A stretch of DNA of 64,000 nt from Halomonas heilongjiangensis. Its GTDB lineage: Bacteria > Pseudomonadota > Gammaproteobacteria > Pseudomonadales > Halomonadaceae. A program made the position numbers and the translations under genes. Below are positions 53,525 through 60,646 of the stretch, piece after piece. The notes under the pieces are model-generated. The model worked only from the letters and a program-made list of their open reading frames with translations, made no database searches and was not told where the DNA came from. The DNA is taken from contig NZ_PNRE01000100.1 of NCBI RefSeq assembly GCF_002879645.1, positions 111,288 through 175,287 of the forward strand, given 5' to 3'. Positions within the stretch are counted from its first letter, which is position 1, and each line of letters opens with the position of its first letter.

Positions 53525-53650
53525 CTGTGGGAGCTACGCGCTGCGGAGCGATTCGCCGCGAAGCGGCGCTGGGCGGTCATCGGCCAGGTTGGCGGCCACC
53601 GCCAAGGCGCCTGGCGGCGCCAATCGCTCGGCGGAGCCAAGCTCCCACAG
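53525..53650. repeat. REP/REPIN-like imperfect inverted repeat
   Basis: CTGTGGGAGCT (53525-53535) is matched by its inverse AGCTCCCACAG (53640-53650). Inner parts are also complementary in places (GCGATTCGCCGC ... GCGCCAATCGCTC). The 126-base element lies in the gap after gltX and resembles the REP-type palindromes that are scattered in intergenic DNA of Pseudomonas and Halomonas. Confidence 0.7.
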
Positions 53651-53676
53651 GGGACGATAAATCGGCGCTTTTCCTG

Positions 53677-53705
53677 TTGACGAAGACGAGGCGAATCAGT
53701 ACTAT
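53677..53705 (+). promoter_or_regulatory. tRNA-Ala/tRNA-Glu promoter
   Basis: TTGACG (53677-53682) and TACTAT (53700-53705) are separated by 17 bases, a near-ideal sigma-70 pair. Transcription should begin about 53712. The promoter is embedded in a perfect palindrome: GAAGACGAGGCG (53682-53693) and CGCCTCGTCTTC (53707-53718) flank the -10. Confidence 0.8.
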
Positions 53706-53727
53706 ACGCCTCGTCTTCACGAGATGC

Positions 53728-53803
53728 GGGGCCTTAGCTCAGCTGGGAGAGCGCAACACTGGCAGTGTTGAGGTCAGCGGTTCGATCCCGCTAGGCTCCA
53801 CCA
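53728..53803 (+). tRNA. tRNA-Ala(GGC)
   Basis: The 76-base cloverleaf starts GGGGCCT and ends AGGCTCC-ACCA, with a 7-bp acceptor stem (one G-U). The D-arm TAGCTCAGCTGGGAGAGC and T-arm GCGGTTCGATCCCGC are typical. The anticodon stem CAACA/TGTTG holds the loop CTGGCAG, anticodon GGC at 53761-53763. CCA is encoded. It is the first gene of a two-tRNA transcript, 24 bases before tRNA-Glu. Confidence 0.95.
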
Positions 53804-53827
53804 CGACATCTCGATCGGAAGCACTGC

Positions 53828-53903
53828 GTCCCATTCGTCTAGTGGTCCAGGACACCGCCCTTTCACGGCGGGAACAGGGGTTCGAACCCCCTATGGGACG
53901 CCA
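53828..53903 (+). tRNA. tRNA-Glu(TTC)
   Basis: The 76-base gene starts GTCCCAT and ends ATGGGAC-GCCA. The anticodon stem CCGCC/GGCGG encloses CTTTCAC, anticodon TTC at 53862-53864, and the T-arm is AGGGGTTCGAACCCCCT. CCA is encoded. It lies immediately downstream of tRNA-Ala, a common pairing; a terminator follows at 53946. Confidence 0.95.
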
Positions 53904-53945
53904 CTTCTAACTGCCCTCCATCGCCCTTCGATGTCGACAAGTGTG

Positions 53946-53968
53946 GACGCCTCGAGGCGTCTTTTCTT
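53946..53968 (+). terminator. Rho-independent terminator of the tRNA operon
   Basis: GACGCC-TCGA-GGCGTC (53946-53961) is a perfect hairpin followed by TTTTCTT, 42 bases after tRNA-Glu. Confidence 0.88.
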
Positions 53969-54157
53969 CGTTTCCACCCCCCGGTGGGCTTGGCCACAAG
54001 TACCAGATGGCATCAGCCTCTCAAGGCTTAACACCCCGTTACCTTCCGTTGTCAAGGGTCCGACATCTCGTTACATTGCGGCGTTTAGGGCTTGACATGG
54101 GCCTTCACTTGTCCACTTTGCCGGCGGCCGCGAGATCGTCTGTGCACAGCTTCGGCG

Positions 54158-54188
54158 CAAACCCGCATGGTTGTGGGGTTTTCTTTTA
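54158..54188 (+). terminator. Possible intrinsic terminator
   Basis: AAACCC (54159-54164) can pair with GGGTTT (54177-54182) across a short, partly paired loop. T-rich bases follow (TTTTCTTTTATT). No plus-strand gene sits immediately before it, so it may be a backup for the tRNA terminator. Confidence 0.45.
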
Positions 54189-54317
54189 TTCCCTTTAAAA
54201 TCATCTAGTTACAAAAGATCAAAAATTGATCAATCTAAGGTGGTTCCCCATTTCATGGCGATTCGACGGCCTTTTCGAGTGGTTGTGAACAGGCTTATCC
54301 ACAGAATGTGTGGAAAA
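54181..54317. other. AT-rich patch with DnaA boxes
   Basis: An AT-rich run (54181-54240) with GATC at 54217 and 54228 is followed by TTATCCACA (54295-54303), a perfect DnaA box. TGTGGAAAA (54309-54317) is an inverted box with one mismatch. The composition differs sharply from the surrounding GC-rich DNA. It could be an origin-like or DnaA-regulatory site; no replication gene adjoins it. Confidence 0.4.
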
Positions 54318-54452
54318 CACGTCGCCCAGTCCCGGGGGTGGGGCGAACCCCGGTGGGCATGGTTGTAATCGTGTGTCGGTATGAGAATTCTGATACTCGT
54401 GGAGAAGCGGGGGATGCCGCGGTCACCAGGGGGCCGCGACAACCGGGCCGGG

Positions 54453-55343
54453 TCACGGCTGGCCGAAGGCGCGCAGGCGGCGCAGCAGCGAGGAGGTGTC
54501 CCAGCGGCCGCCGCCCATGACCTGTAGGTCGCCGTAGAACTGGTCGACCAGGGCCGTCACCGGCAGGCGGGCCTGCAGGCGTCGGGCCTGCTCGAGGCAG
54601 ATGCCGAGATCCTTGCGCATCCAGTTCACCGCGAAGCCATGCTCGTACTCGTCGCCGATCATGGTCTTGTGGCGGTTGTCCATCTGCCAGGAGCCGGCGG
54701 CCCCCTGGGCGATGACGTCGACGACCCGCTGCCGGTCGAGGCCGGCCTGTTCGGCGAAGTGCAGTCCTTCGGCCAGGCCCTGGACCAGGCCGGCGATGCA
54801 GATCTGGTTGACCATCTTGGTCAGTTGGCCGCTGCCGGCGGCGCCCATCAGGGTTACCGCGCGACCGTAGTGGGCGAGGGTGGGGCGGGCACGCTCGAAG
54901 TCGTCCTCGGTGCCGCCGCACATGATGGTCAGGGCGCCGTTCTCGGCGCCCTGCTGGCCGCCGGAGACCGGGGCGTCGATGAAGCCGATGCCCTGCTCGC
55001 GGCAGGTGGCGTCGAGCTCGCAGGCCAGGTCTGCCGTGGCGGTGGTGTGGTCCACCAGCAGGCTGCCCGGGGCCATGCCGTGCAGGGCGCCATCCTCGCC
55101 GGTGGTCACATGGCGCACGTCATCGTCGTTGCCCACGCAGACCAGTACCAGGTCGGCGCCGTCGGCGGCGGCGCGCGGAGTGGGGTGGTGGCTGCCGCCG
55201 TGCTCGGCGACCCAGGCCTCGGCCTTGGCGACGGTGCGGTTGTAGACGCGCACGCTCAGCCCCTGACGGGCCAGATGGCCGGCCATGGGAGAGCCCATCA
55301 CGCCCAGGCCGATAAAGGCCACTGTCGAGATGCTGCTGCTCAT
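54453..55343 (-). CDS. 3-hydroxyisobutyrate dehydrogenase-family oxidoreductase (GarR/MmsB-like)
   Basis: A 296-residue beta-hydroxyacid dehydrogenase. The Rossmann motif FIGLGVMGSPMAGHLARQG is at the N-terminus, and the substrate block DAPVSGGQQGAENG and the catalytic Lys in GSGQLTKMVNQI follow. Cofactor preference is likely NAD(P)+ through the Arg in VYNRT. Substrates in the family include 3-hydroxyisobutyrate, tartronate semialdehyde and 2-hydroxyglutarate-like acids; none is decided by context. It reads the same way as gltA but lies after its terminator, so it probably has its own promoter. Confidence 0.9.
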   Translation of the reverse strand: MSSSISTVAFIGLGVMGSPMAGHLARQGLSVRVYNRTVAKAEAWVAEHGGSHHPTPRAAADGADLVLVCVGNDDDVRHVTTGEDGALHGMAPGSLLVDHTTATADLACELDATCREQGIGFIDAPVSGGQQGAENGALTIMCGGTEDDFERARPTLAHYGRAVTLMGAAGSGQLTKMVNQICIAGLVQGLAEGLHFAEQAGLDRQRVVDVIAQGAAGSWQMDNRHKTMIGDEYEHGFAVNWMRKDLGICLEQARRLQARLPVTALVDQFYGDLQVMGGGRWDTSSLLRRLRAFGQP

Positions 55344-55378
55344 CCTGATGCTCCTTCTTTGGGTGTTGCATGACGCAG

Positions 55379-55400
55379 AAAGCCGCCCGAGGGCGGCTTT
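55379..55400 (-). terminator. Terminator of gltA, near-symmetric
   Basis: AAAGCCGCCC and GGGCGGCTTT form a ten-base stem with a two-base loop region, located 36 bases after the gltA stop. The T-tract is short on the minus strand (CTTTCTG). Confidence 0.75.
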
Positions 55401-55435
55401 CCGTCACGTCGCGGCCGGGGCCGCTGCCTGCCGAC

Positions 55436-56737
55436 TTACTTGGCAGAATAGTCCTTGGCAGGATAGTCGCGTTGGGTATGGCCGGTGTAGAGCTGGCGCG
55501 GGCGACCGATCTTGTAGCTGTCGCTGAGCATCTCGTGCCAGTGGGAGATCCAGCCGATGGTGCGCGACACGGCGAAGATCACCGTGAACATGTTGGTCGG
55601 GATGCCCATGGCCTTGAGAATGATGCCGGAGTAGAAGTCGACATTCGGGTAGAGCTGGCGCTCGATGAAGTACTCGTCCTCGAGGGCGATCTGCTCCAGG
55701 CGCTTGGCGATCTTGAGCTGGGGGTCGTCGGCCATGCCGAGCTCGGCCAGCACCTCGTCGCAGGTCTCCTTCATCACCTTGGCGCGCGGGTCGAAGTTGC
55801 GGTAGACGCGGTGACCGAAGCCCATCAGCTTGAACGGGTCGTCCTTGTCCTTGGCGCGATCGACGAAACGCTGGATGTTCTCCTCGGAGTCGTCGCCGAT
55901 CTCGTCGAGCATCTTCAGCACCGCCTCGTTGGCGCCGCCGTGGGCCGGGCCCCACAGCGCGGCGATGCCGGCGCTGATGCAGGCGAAGGGGTTGGCGCCG
56001 GTGGAGCCGGCCAGGCGCACCGTGGAGGTGGAGGCGTTCTGCTCGTGGTCGGCGTGGAGCATGAAGATGCGGTCCATGGCCTTGGCGTAGACCGGGTTGA
56101 TCCGGTACTCCTCGCAGGGGTTGCTGAACATCATGTAGAGGAAGTTCTCTGCATAGCTCAGGTTGTTGCGCGGATAGTTGAACGGCTGGCCGACGTTGTA
56201 CTTGTAGGACATCGCGGCGAGGGTCGGCATCTTGGCGATCAGGCGGATCGCACTGATCTGGCGGTCCTCTTCCTGGGTGATGTCCATGTGGTCGTGGTAG
56301 AAGGCCGCCAGGCCGCCGACCACGCCACACAGGATCGACATCGGGTGAGCGTCGCGGCGGAAGCCCTTGAAGAAGTTGTTGATCTGGTCGTGGACCATGG
56401 TGTGGTTGCGGACCCGCGACTCGAAGTCCGCATACTGCTCGTCGCTGGGCAGCTCGCCGAACAGCAGCAGGTAGCAGGTCTCGACGAAGTTGGACTCTTT
56501 GGCCAGCTGGTCGATCGGGTAGCCGCGATGCAGCAGCACGCCCTTTTCGCCATCGATGTAGGTGATGGCCGACTGGCAGGAGGAGGTGGCCATGAAGCCG
56601 GGGTCGTAGGTGAAGAGGCCTTCCGCGCCCAGGCCGCGGACATCGACCACGTCAGGCCCCAGGGTGCCTGAGTAGATCGGCAGCTCGATCGTCTTCTCCA
56701 GACCGTCTACCGTCAGTGTCGCTTTCCTGTCAGCCAT
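55436..56737 (-). CDS. gltA: Citrate synthase (type II)
   Basis: A 433-residue enzyme, the usual length of proteobacterial NADH-inhibited citrate synthase, which condenses acetyl-CoA with oxaloacetate. Catalytic-region blocks are HADHEQNASTSTVR, GPAHGGANEAVL, GFGHRVYRNFDPRAKVMK and WISHWHEML. GAGGAGG sits before ATG 56737, while an open frame further upstream overlaps the promoter region and is not coding. It is divergent from sdhC, so gltA and sdhCDAB-sucAB flank a shared regulatory region, a common arrangement of TCA genes. Confidence 0.96.
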   Translation of the reverse strand: MADRKATLTVDGLEKTIELPIYSGTLGPDVVDVRGLGAEGLFTYDPGFMATSSCQSAITYIDGEKGVLLHRGYPIDQLAKESNFVETCYLLLFGELPSDEQYADFESRVRNHTMVHDQINNFFKGFRRDAHPMSILCGVVGGLAAFYHDHMDITQEEDRQISAIRLIAKMPTLAAMSYKYNVGQPFNYPRNNLSYAENFLYMMFSNPCEEYRINPVYAKAMDRIFMLHADHEQNASTSTVRLAGSTGANPFACISAGIAALWGPAHGGANEAVLKMLDEIGDDSEENIQRFVDRAKDKDDPFKLMGFGHRVYRNFDPRAKVMKETCDEVLAELGMADDPQLKIAKRLEQIALEDEYFIERQLYPNVDFYSGIILKAMGIPTNMFTVIFAVSRTIGWISHWHEMLSDSYKIGRPRQLYTGHTQRDYPAKDYSAK

Positions 56738-56813
56738 ATCTGGCCTCCTCTCGAGTGCATGGTGGGACGAAATGTCGTGAATTCGCTGAAGTTGCCGGCG
56801 AAAAGGTTCGCCC

Positions 56814-56841
56814 ACTATAGAAGCGTCCCAGCGATTGTCAA
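56814..56841 (-). promoter_or_regulatory. gltA promoter
   Basis: Read on the minus strand, TTGACA (56841-56836) and TATAGT (56819-56814) are separated by 16 bases. Transcription should start near 56807, giving a leader of about 70 bases before ATG 56737. Confidence 0.75.
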
Positions 56842-56858
56842 TTAGCCCATGGCGGGGC

Positions 56859-56886
56859 TTTACTTGTACTTTCTGATCGTTATAAA
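56859..56886 (+). promoter_or_regulatory. Candidate sdhC promoter
   Basis: TTTACT (56859-56864) and TATAAA (56881-56886) have a 16-base spacer. The -10 is in an AT-rich patch just after the back-to-back gltA promoter. The predicted transcript starts about 280 bases before sdhC. Confidence 0.5.
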
Positions 56887-57174
56887 TAGGTTTTGTATAA
56901 AAATTGGTGCTTTGCACCATTGCGGCGCAGGTGCCGCACGCAGAGCGTGCAAGGCGGCTCGTGGAAAGCGCGCGACGGGCTAGCACCATGGTCGAGTCGC
57001 GTCGGTGTCCATTTGTCATGGGACAGCCATGTCCCTATAATCCACCCCGCGCGACTGGCAGGAACAGGTGGTCTTGCCACACTTGGCAACGGCCGAGCCC
57101 CTTCCCGAAACCACCGCCCGCTCGGGCCGCCATGCCTAGAGCACAGAGCGGGCCAAGAGAGTGTGTATAGAGCC

Positions 57175-57552
57175 GTGAATAGCAAACGACCCGTAAATCT
57201 GGATCTTTCCACGATACAGTTTCCCCTCCCCGCCCTGACGTCGATCGCTCACCGCATTACCGGCGTCATCCTCTTCATCGGCCTGATCTTCGCCTTCTGG
57301 GCGCTCGACAAGTCCCTGTCGTCCCCGGCGGGATTCGAGGCGGTGCGTGACGCCCTGGCCACCAACTTCCTGGTCAAGCTGATCGCCTGGGGTCTGCTGT
57401 CGGCCCTGGCCTTCCACTTCGTGGCCGGCATCAAGCATCTGTTGATGGATATCGACATCGGCGTGACCCTCGAGGGTGGCGTCAAGAAGGCACAGATCAC
57501 CGTGGTGGTGAGCGCCGTTCTGATCATTCTGGCTGGAGTCTGGGTATGGTAA
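57175..57552 (+). CDS. sdhC: Succinate dehydrogenase cytochrome b556 subunit
   Basis: A 125-residue membrane anchor of complex II. It starts at GTG 57175 (MNSKRPVNLDL) and has three TMs. SIAHRITGVILFIGL is the quinone/heme-side motif and HFVAGIKHLLMD includes the axial heme His. With SdhD it binds ubiquinone and heme b and anchors SdhAB at the inner membrane. It overlaps sdhD by seven bases and opens the sdhCDAB-suc cluster. Confidence 0.94.
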   Translation: MNSKRPVNLDLSTIQFPLPALTSIAHRITGVILFIGLIFAFWALDKSLSSPAGFEAVRDALATNFLVKLIAWGLLSALAFHFVAGIKHLLMDIDIGVTLEGGVKKAQITVVVSAVLIILAGVWVW

Positions 57553-57893
57553 CCAACATCACGAACTTCGGGCGCAGCGGCCTGTCCGACTGGCTGGTTC
57601 AGCGCGTCTCGGCGATCATCCTCGCGCTCTACACTCTCTTCATCGTCGCTTACCTGCTGCTCAACCCGGGCCTCGACTATGCCACCTGGAGCGGCCTGTT
57701 CGCCCAGACCTGGGTGCGCATCTTCTCGCTGCTGGCCTTCGTTTCCATTGCCGCCCATGCCTGGATCGGGCTGTGGACCGTGACCACCGACTACCTCAAG
57801 CCGACCGGCCTGCGTGTCGGCATCCAGACCATCATCATCCTGGCCATCTTCGTGTTCCTGGTCTGGGGCATTCAGATTCTGTGGGGAGCCTGA
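57546..57893 (+). CDS. sdhD: Succinate dehydrogenase membrane anchor subunit
   Basis: A 115-residue three-TM protein. FGRSGLSDWLVQRVSAIILALYTLF is typical of SdhD, and the AHAWIGLWTVTTDYLKP segment holds the second heme His and an Asp-Tyr quinone-site pair. It completes the membrane domain of complex II with SdhC. The start overlaps sdhC by seven bases, and sdhA follows after three. Confidence 0.94.
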   Translation: MVTNITNFGRSGLSDWLVQRVSAIILALYTLFIVAYLLLNPGLDYATWSGLFAQTWVRIFSLLAFVSIAAHAWIGLWTVTTDYLKPTGLRVGIQTIIILAIFVFLVWGIQILWGA

Positions 57894-57896
57894 TTC

Positions 57897-59669
57897 ATGT
57901 CCAACATGCGTAGCCTGTCTTTCGACGCCATCATCATCGGTGGTGGCGGCTCCGGCCTGCGGGCCGCCCTCGAGCTGGCCAAGTCCGGCAAGAGGACCGC
58001 CGTGCTGTCCAAGGTCTTCCCGACCCGCTCGCACACCGTCTCCGCCCAGGGCGGTATCACCTGCGCCATCGCCTCCGCCGACCCCAATGACGACTGGCGC
58101 TGGCACATGTACGACACCGTCAAGGGGGGCGACTACATCGCCGACCAGGATGCGGCCGAGTACATGTGTTCCGAAGGCCCGAAGGCGGTGTTCGAGCTCG
58201 AGCACATGGGGCTGCCGTTCTCGCGTTTCGACAATGGTCGCATCTATCAGCGCCCCTTCGGTGGCCAGTCCAAGAACTTCGGCGAGGGCGGCCAGGCGGC
58301 CCGCACCTGTGCCGCGGCCGACCGTACCGGGCACGCCCTGCTGCACACCCTCTACCAGAACAACCTGAAGAACAATACCACCTTCCTCAACGAGTGGTAC
58401 GCCGTCGACTTAGTCAAGAACGCCAACGGTGACGTGGTGGGCTGCATCGCCATGGACATCGAGACCGGCGAGGTGGTTCACGTCAAGTCCAAGGCCACCG
58501 TGCTGGCCACCGGCGGCGCCGGGCGTATCTACGCCTCGACCACCAACGCCCTGATCAATACCGGCGACGGCATCGGCATGGCGCTGCGTGCCGGCTTCCC
58601 GATGCAGGACATGGAGATGTGGCAGTTCCACCCGACCGGCATCTACGGCGCCGGCACCCTGGTGACCGAAGGCTGCCGCGGCGAGGGTGGCTACCTGGTC
58701 AACAAGGACGGCGAGCGTTTCATGGAGCGCTATGCGCCCAACGCCAAGGACCTGGCCGGTCGCGACGTGGTCGCGCGCTCCATGGTCATGGAGATCCTCG
58801 AGGGTCGTGGCTGCGGCGAGCACGGCGACCATGTCTTCCTCAAGCTGGACCACCTGGGCGAGGAAGTCCTCGGCAAGCGCCTGCCCGGCATCGTCGAGCT
58901 GTCCAAGACCTTCGCCCACGTGGACCCGGCCAAGGAACCGATCCCGGTGGTGCCGACCTGCCACTACATGATGGGCGGGATCCCGACCAACGTGCACGGC
59001 CAGGCGATCATGCAGGACGCCGACGGCAACGACCAGATCGTGGGTGGGCTGTTCGCCTGCGGCGAAGCGGCCTGCGTCTCGGTGCACGGCGCCAACCGCC
59101 TGGGCGGTAACTCGCTGCTCGACCTGGTGGTGTTCGGCCGTGCGGCCGGCATGTTCATCGAGGGCGCGCTCAACGAGGGGATCGACTACCTCGAGGCGTC
59201 CGAGTCCGACATCGCCTCGGCCATGGCGCGCATGAACCGCTGGAACGAGTCCGGCGAGGGCGAGACCGTGCCCGAGCTCAAGCGCGAGCTGCAGAACATC
59301 ATGCAGAACTCCTTCGGCGTGTTCCGCGAGGAAGCGAACATGCAGAAGGGCGTGGGTCAGTTGGCGGAGCTGCGCGAGCGCATCGCCAAGGCGCACCTGC
59401 CCGACAAGTCCAACGCCTTCAACACCGCCCGTGTCGAGGCCCTGGAGCTGGACAACCTGATGGAAGTCGCCGAGGCGACCGCCATCGCGGCGCTGGACCG
59501 CAAGGAGAGCCGCGGTGCGCACTCGCGCTACGACTACCCGGATCGCGACGACGTCAACTGGCTGAAGCACTCGCTCTACTTCCCGACCGAGAAGCGCGTC
59601 GGCAAGCGCGACGTCAACTTCGCGCCCAGGACGGTCGATACCTTCGAGCCGAAAGTCCGCACCTACTGA
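57897..59669 (+). CDS. sdhA: Succinate dehydrogenase flavoprotein subunit
   Basis: A 590-residue flavoprotein that oxidises succinate to fumarate. The FAD dinucleotide motif is IIGGGGSGLRAALELAKSGK. SHTVSAQGGITCAIAS carries the covalent FAD His, and QFHPTGIYGAGTLVTEGCRGEGGYLVN and HGANRLGGNSLLDLVVFGRAAG hold active-site residues. It is normal in length. Electrons pass from its FAD to the SdhB iron-sulfur centres, then to quinone. Confidence 0.97.
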   Translation: MSNMRSLSFDAIIIGGGGSGLRAALELAKSGKRTAVLSKVFPTRSHTVSAQGGITCAIASADPNDDWRWHMYDTVKGGDYIADQDAAEYMCSEGPKAVFELEHMGLPFSRFDNGRIYQRPFGGQSKNFGEGGQAARTCAAADRTGHALLHTLYQNNLKNNTTFLNEWYAVDLVKNANGDVVGCIAMDIETGEVVHVKSKATVLATGGAGRIYASTTNALINTGDGIGMALRAGFPMQDMEMWQFHPTGIYGAGTLVTEGCRGEGGYLVNKDGERFMERYAPNAKDLAGRDVVARSMVMEILEGRGCGEHGDHVFLKLDHLGEEVLGKRLPGIVELSKTFAHVDPAKEPIPVVPTCHYMMGGIPTNVHGQAIMQDADGNDQIVGGLFACGEAACVSVHGANRLGGNSLLDLVVFGRAAGMFIEGALNEGIDYLEASESDIASAMARMNRWNESGEGETVPELKRELQNIMQNSFGVFREEANMQKGVGQLAELRERIAKAHLPDKSNAFNTARVEALELDNLMEVAEATAIAALDRKESRGAHSRYDYPDRDDVNWLKHSLYFPTEKRVGKRDVNFAPRTVDTFEPKVRTY

Positions 59670-59682
59670 GAGGGGAGTCACG

Positions 59683-60393
59683 ATGTCCACGCTTCAGGTA
59701 TCCATTTACCGCTACAACCCGGAAACCGACTCCGCACCCTACATGCAGGAGTTCCAGGTCGACACCCAGGGCCGTGACCTGATGGTGCTCGACGTGCTGC
59801 ACCTGATGAAGGAGCAGGACAACGGCCTGGCCTACCGTCGCAGCTGCCGCGAAGGGGTGTGCGGCTCCGACGGCATGAACATGAACGGCAAGAACGGCCT
59901 GGCCTGCATCACGCCGCTCTCCGAGGTGGTCAAGCACGGCAAGCTGGCGCTGCGCCCGCTGCCGGGCCTGCCGGTCATTCGCGACCTGGTGGTCGACATG
60001 GGGCTGTTCTACAAGCAGTACGAGCGCATCCAGCCGTACCTGCAGAACGACACCCCGGCGCCGGCCATCGAGCGCCTGCAGTCGCCGGAGGAACGCGACA
60101 AGCTCGACGGCCTCTACGAGTGCATCCTGTGCGCCTGCTGCTCGACCTCCTGCCCGTCGTTCTGGTGGAACCCGGACAAGTTCGTCGGCCCGGCCGGCCT
60201 GCTGCAGGCCTACCGCTTCCTGGCCGACTCCCGCGATACCGCCACTCGCGAGCGCCTGGCCGAGCTCGAGGATCCGTTCAGCGTGTTCCGCTGCCGCGGC
60301 ATCATGAACTGCGTCGCGGTGTGCCCCAAGGGGCTCAACCCGACGCGGGCGATCGGCAAGATCCGCGAGATGTTGCTGGCCAATGCCACTTAA
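59683..60393 (+). CDS. sdhB: Succinate dehydrogenase iron-sulfur subunit
   Basis: A 236-residue protein. The [2Fe-2S] site is in SCREGVCGSDGMNMNGKNGLAC, and the C-terminal domain carries CILCACCSTSCPSFWWNP and CRGIMNCVAVCPKGLNP for the [4Fe-4S] and [3Fe-4S] clusters. It bridges SdhA and the membrane anchors. Its start is 13 bases after sdhA. A strong hairpin and 254 bases separate it from sucA. Confidence 0.97.
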   Translation: MSTLQVSIYRYNPETDSAPYMQEFQVDTQGRDLMVLDVLHLMKEQDNGLAYRRSCREGVCGSDGMNMNGKNGLACITPLSEVVKHGKLALRPLPGLPVIRDLVVDMGLFYKQYERIQPYLQNDTPAPAIERLQSPEERDKLDGLYECILCACCSTSCPSFWWNPDKFVGPAGLLQAYRFLADSRDTATRERLAELEDPFSVFRCRGIMNCVAVCPKGLNPTRAIGKIREMLLANAT

Positions 60394-60476
60394 ATCATGG
60401 CGCCCGGCTTGTTATCATGTGCCACGCTTTTCGGCTGCGACCCATCGTCGCAGTCGGAAGCCGGTACAGTAGCGTG

Positions 60477-60505
60477 AAGAGCCGGTGCCCTGGGCACCGG
60501 CTCTT
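60477..60505. other. Long hairpin between sdhB and sucA
   Basis: AAGAGCCGGTGCCC (60477-60490) and GGGCACCGGCTCTT (60492-60505) are perfect complements around a single base. No T-run follows (CTTGACC), so it is not a standard terminator. It may stabilise, attenuate or process the sdh-suc transcript, and TTGACC at its 3' end could also be a -35 element. Confidence 0.6.
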
Positions 60506-60646
60506 GACCATCGAAATTCAGGGTTTCCGGCTTCCGGCCGGAACAGCCGGAGACGAAGACGCCCCACCGGCAGGGCACCACCGATGTCGCCATGCCCATC
60601 TGCTGGCGACGCCGACTACACCCCATCAGTGCAGGGTGACCGAGAG

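Larger units (their letters stand above)
53969..54452. other. Non-coding region with terminator-like and origin-like elements
   Basis: These 484 bases separate the tRNA operon from the convergent oxidoreductase gene. Frames here (for example 53941-54198) do not look like proteins. A hairpin with T-tract lies at 54158-54188, and an AT-rich patch with two GATC sites and a consensus DnaA box lies at 54181-54317. Nothing else is evident. Confidence 0.5.
56738..57174. other. gltA-sdhC divergent regulatory region
   Basis: These 437 bases contain a minus-strand gltA promoter (56814-56841), a plus-strand sdhC promoter (56859-56886) and, between the latter and sdhC, several small hairpins: TGGTGC-TTT-GCACCA (56905-56919) and GCACGC-AGA-GCGTGC (56936-56950). 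Short frames running through it are not protein-like. The long sdhC leader of roughly 280 bases could hold RNA-level control. Confidence 0.6.

Noticed and set aside
53682..53718. Palindrome near the tRNA genes as a terminator for gltX
   Set aside because: It lacks a T-run and surrounds the tRNA -10 element; no gltX transcript end is implied by its position.
53880..53960. tRNA-Glu 3' end as an integration (attachment) site for a mobile element
   Set aside because: No integrase gene is nearby and no second copy of the tRNA 3' sequence is seen downstream.
53941..54198. 85-residue plus-strand frame downstream of the tRNA genes
   Set aside because: It starts inside the terminator and has no ribosome site or domain-like sequence.
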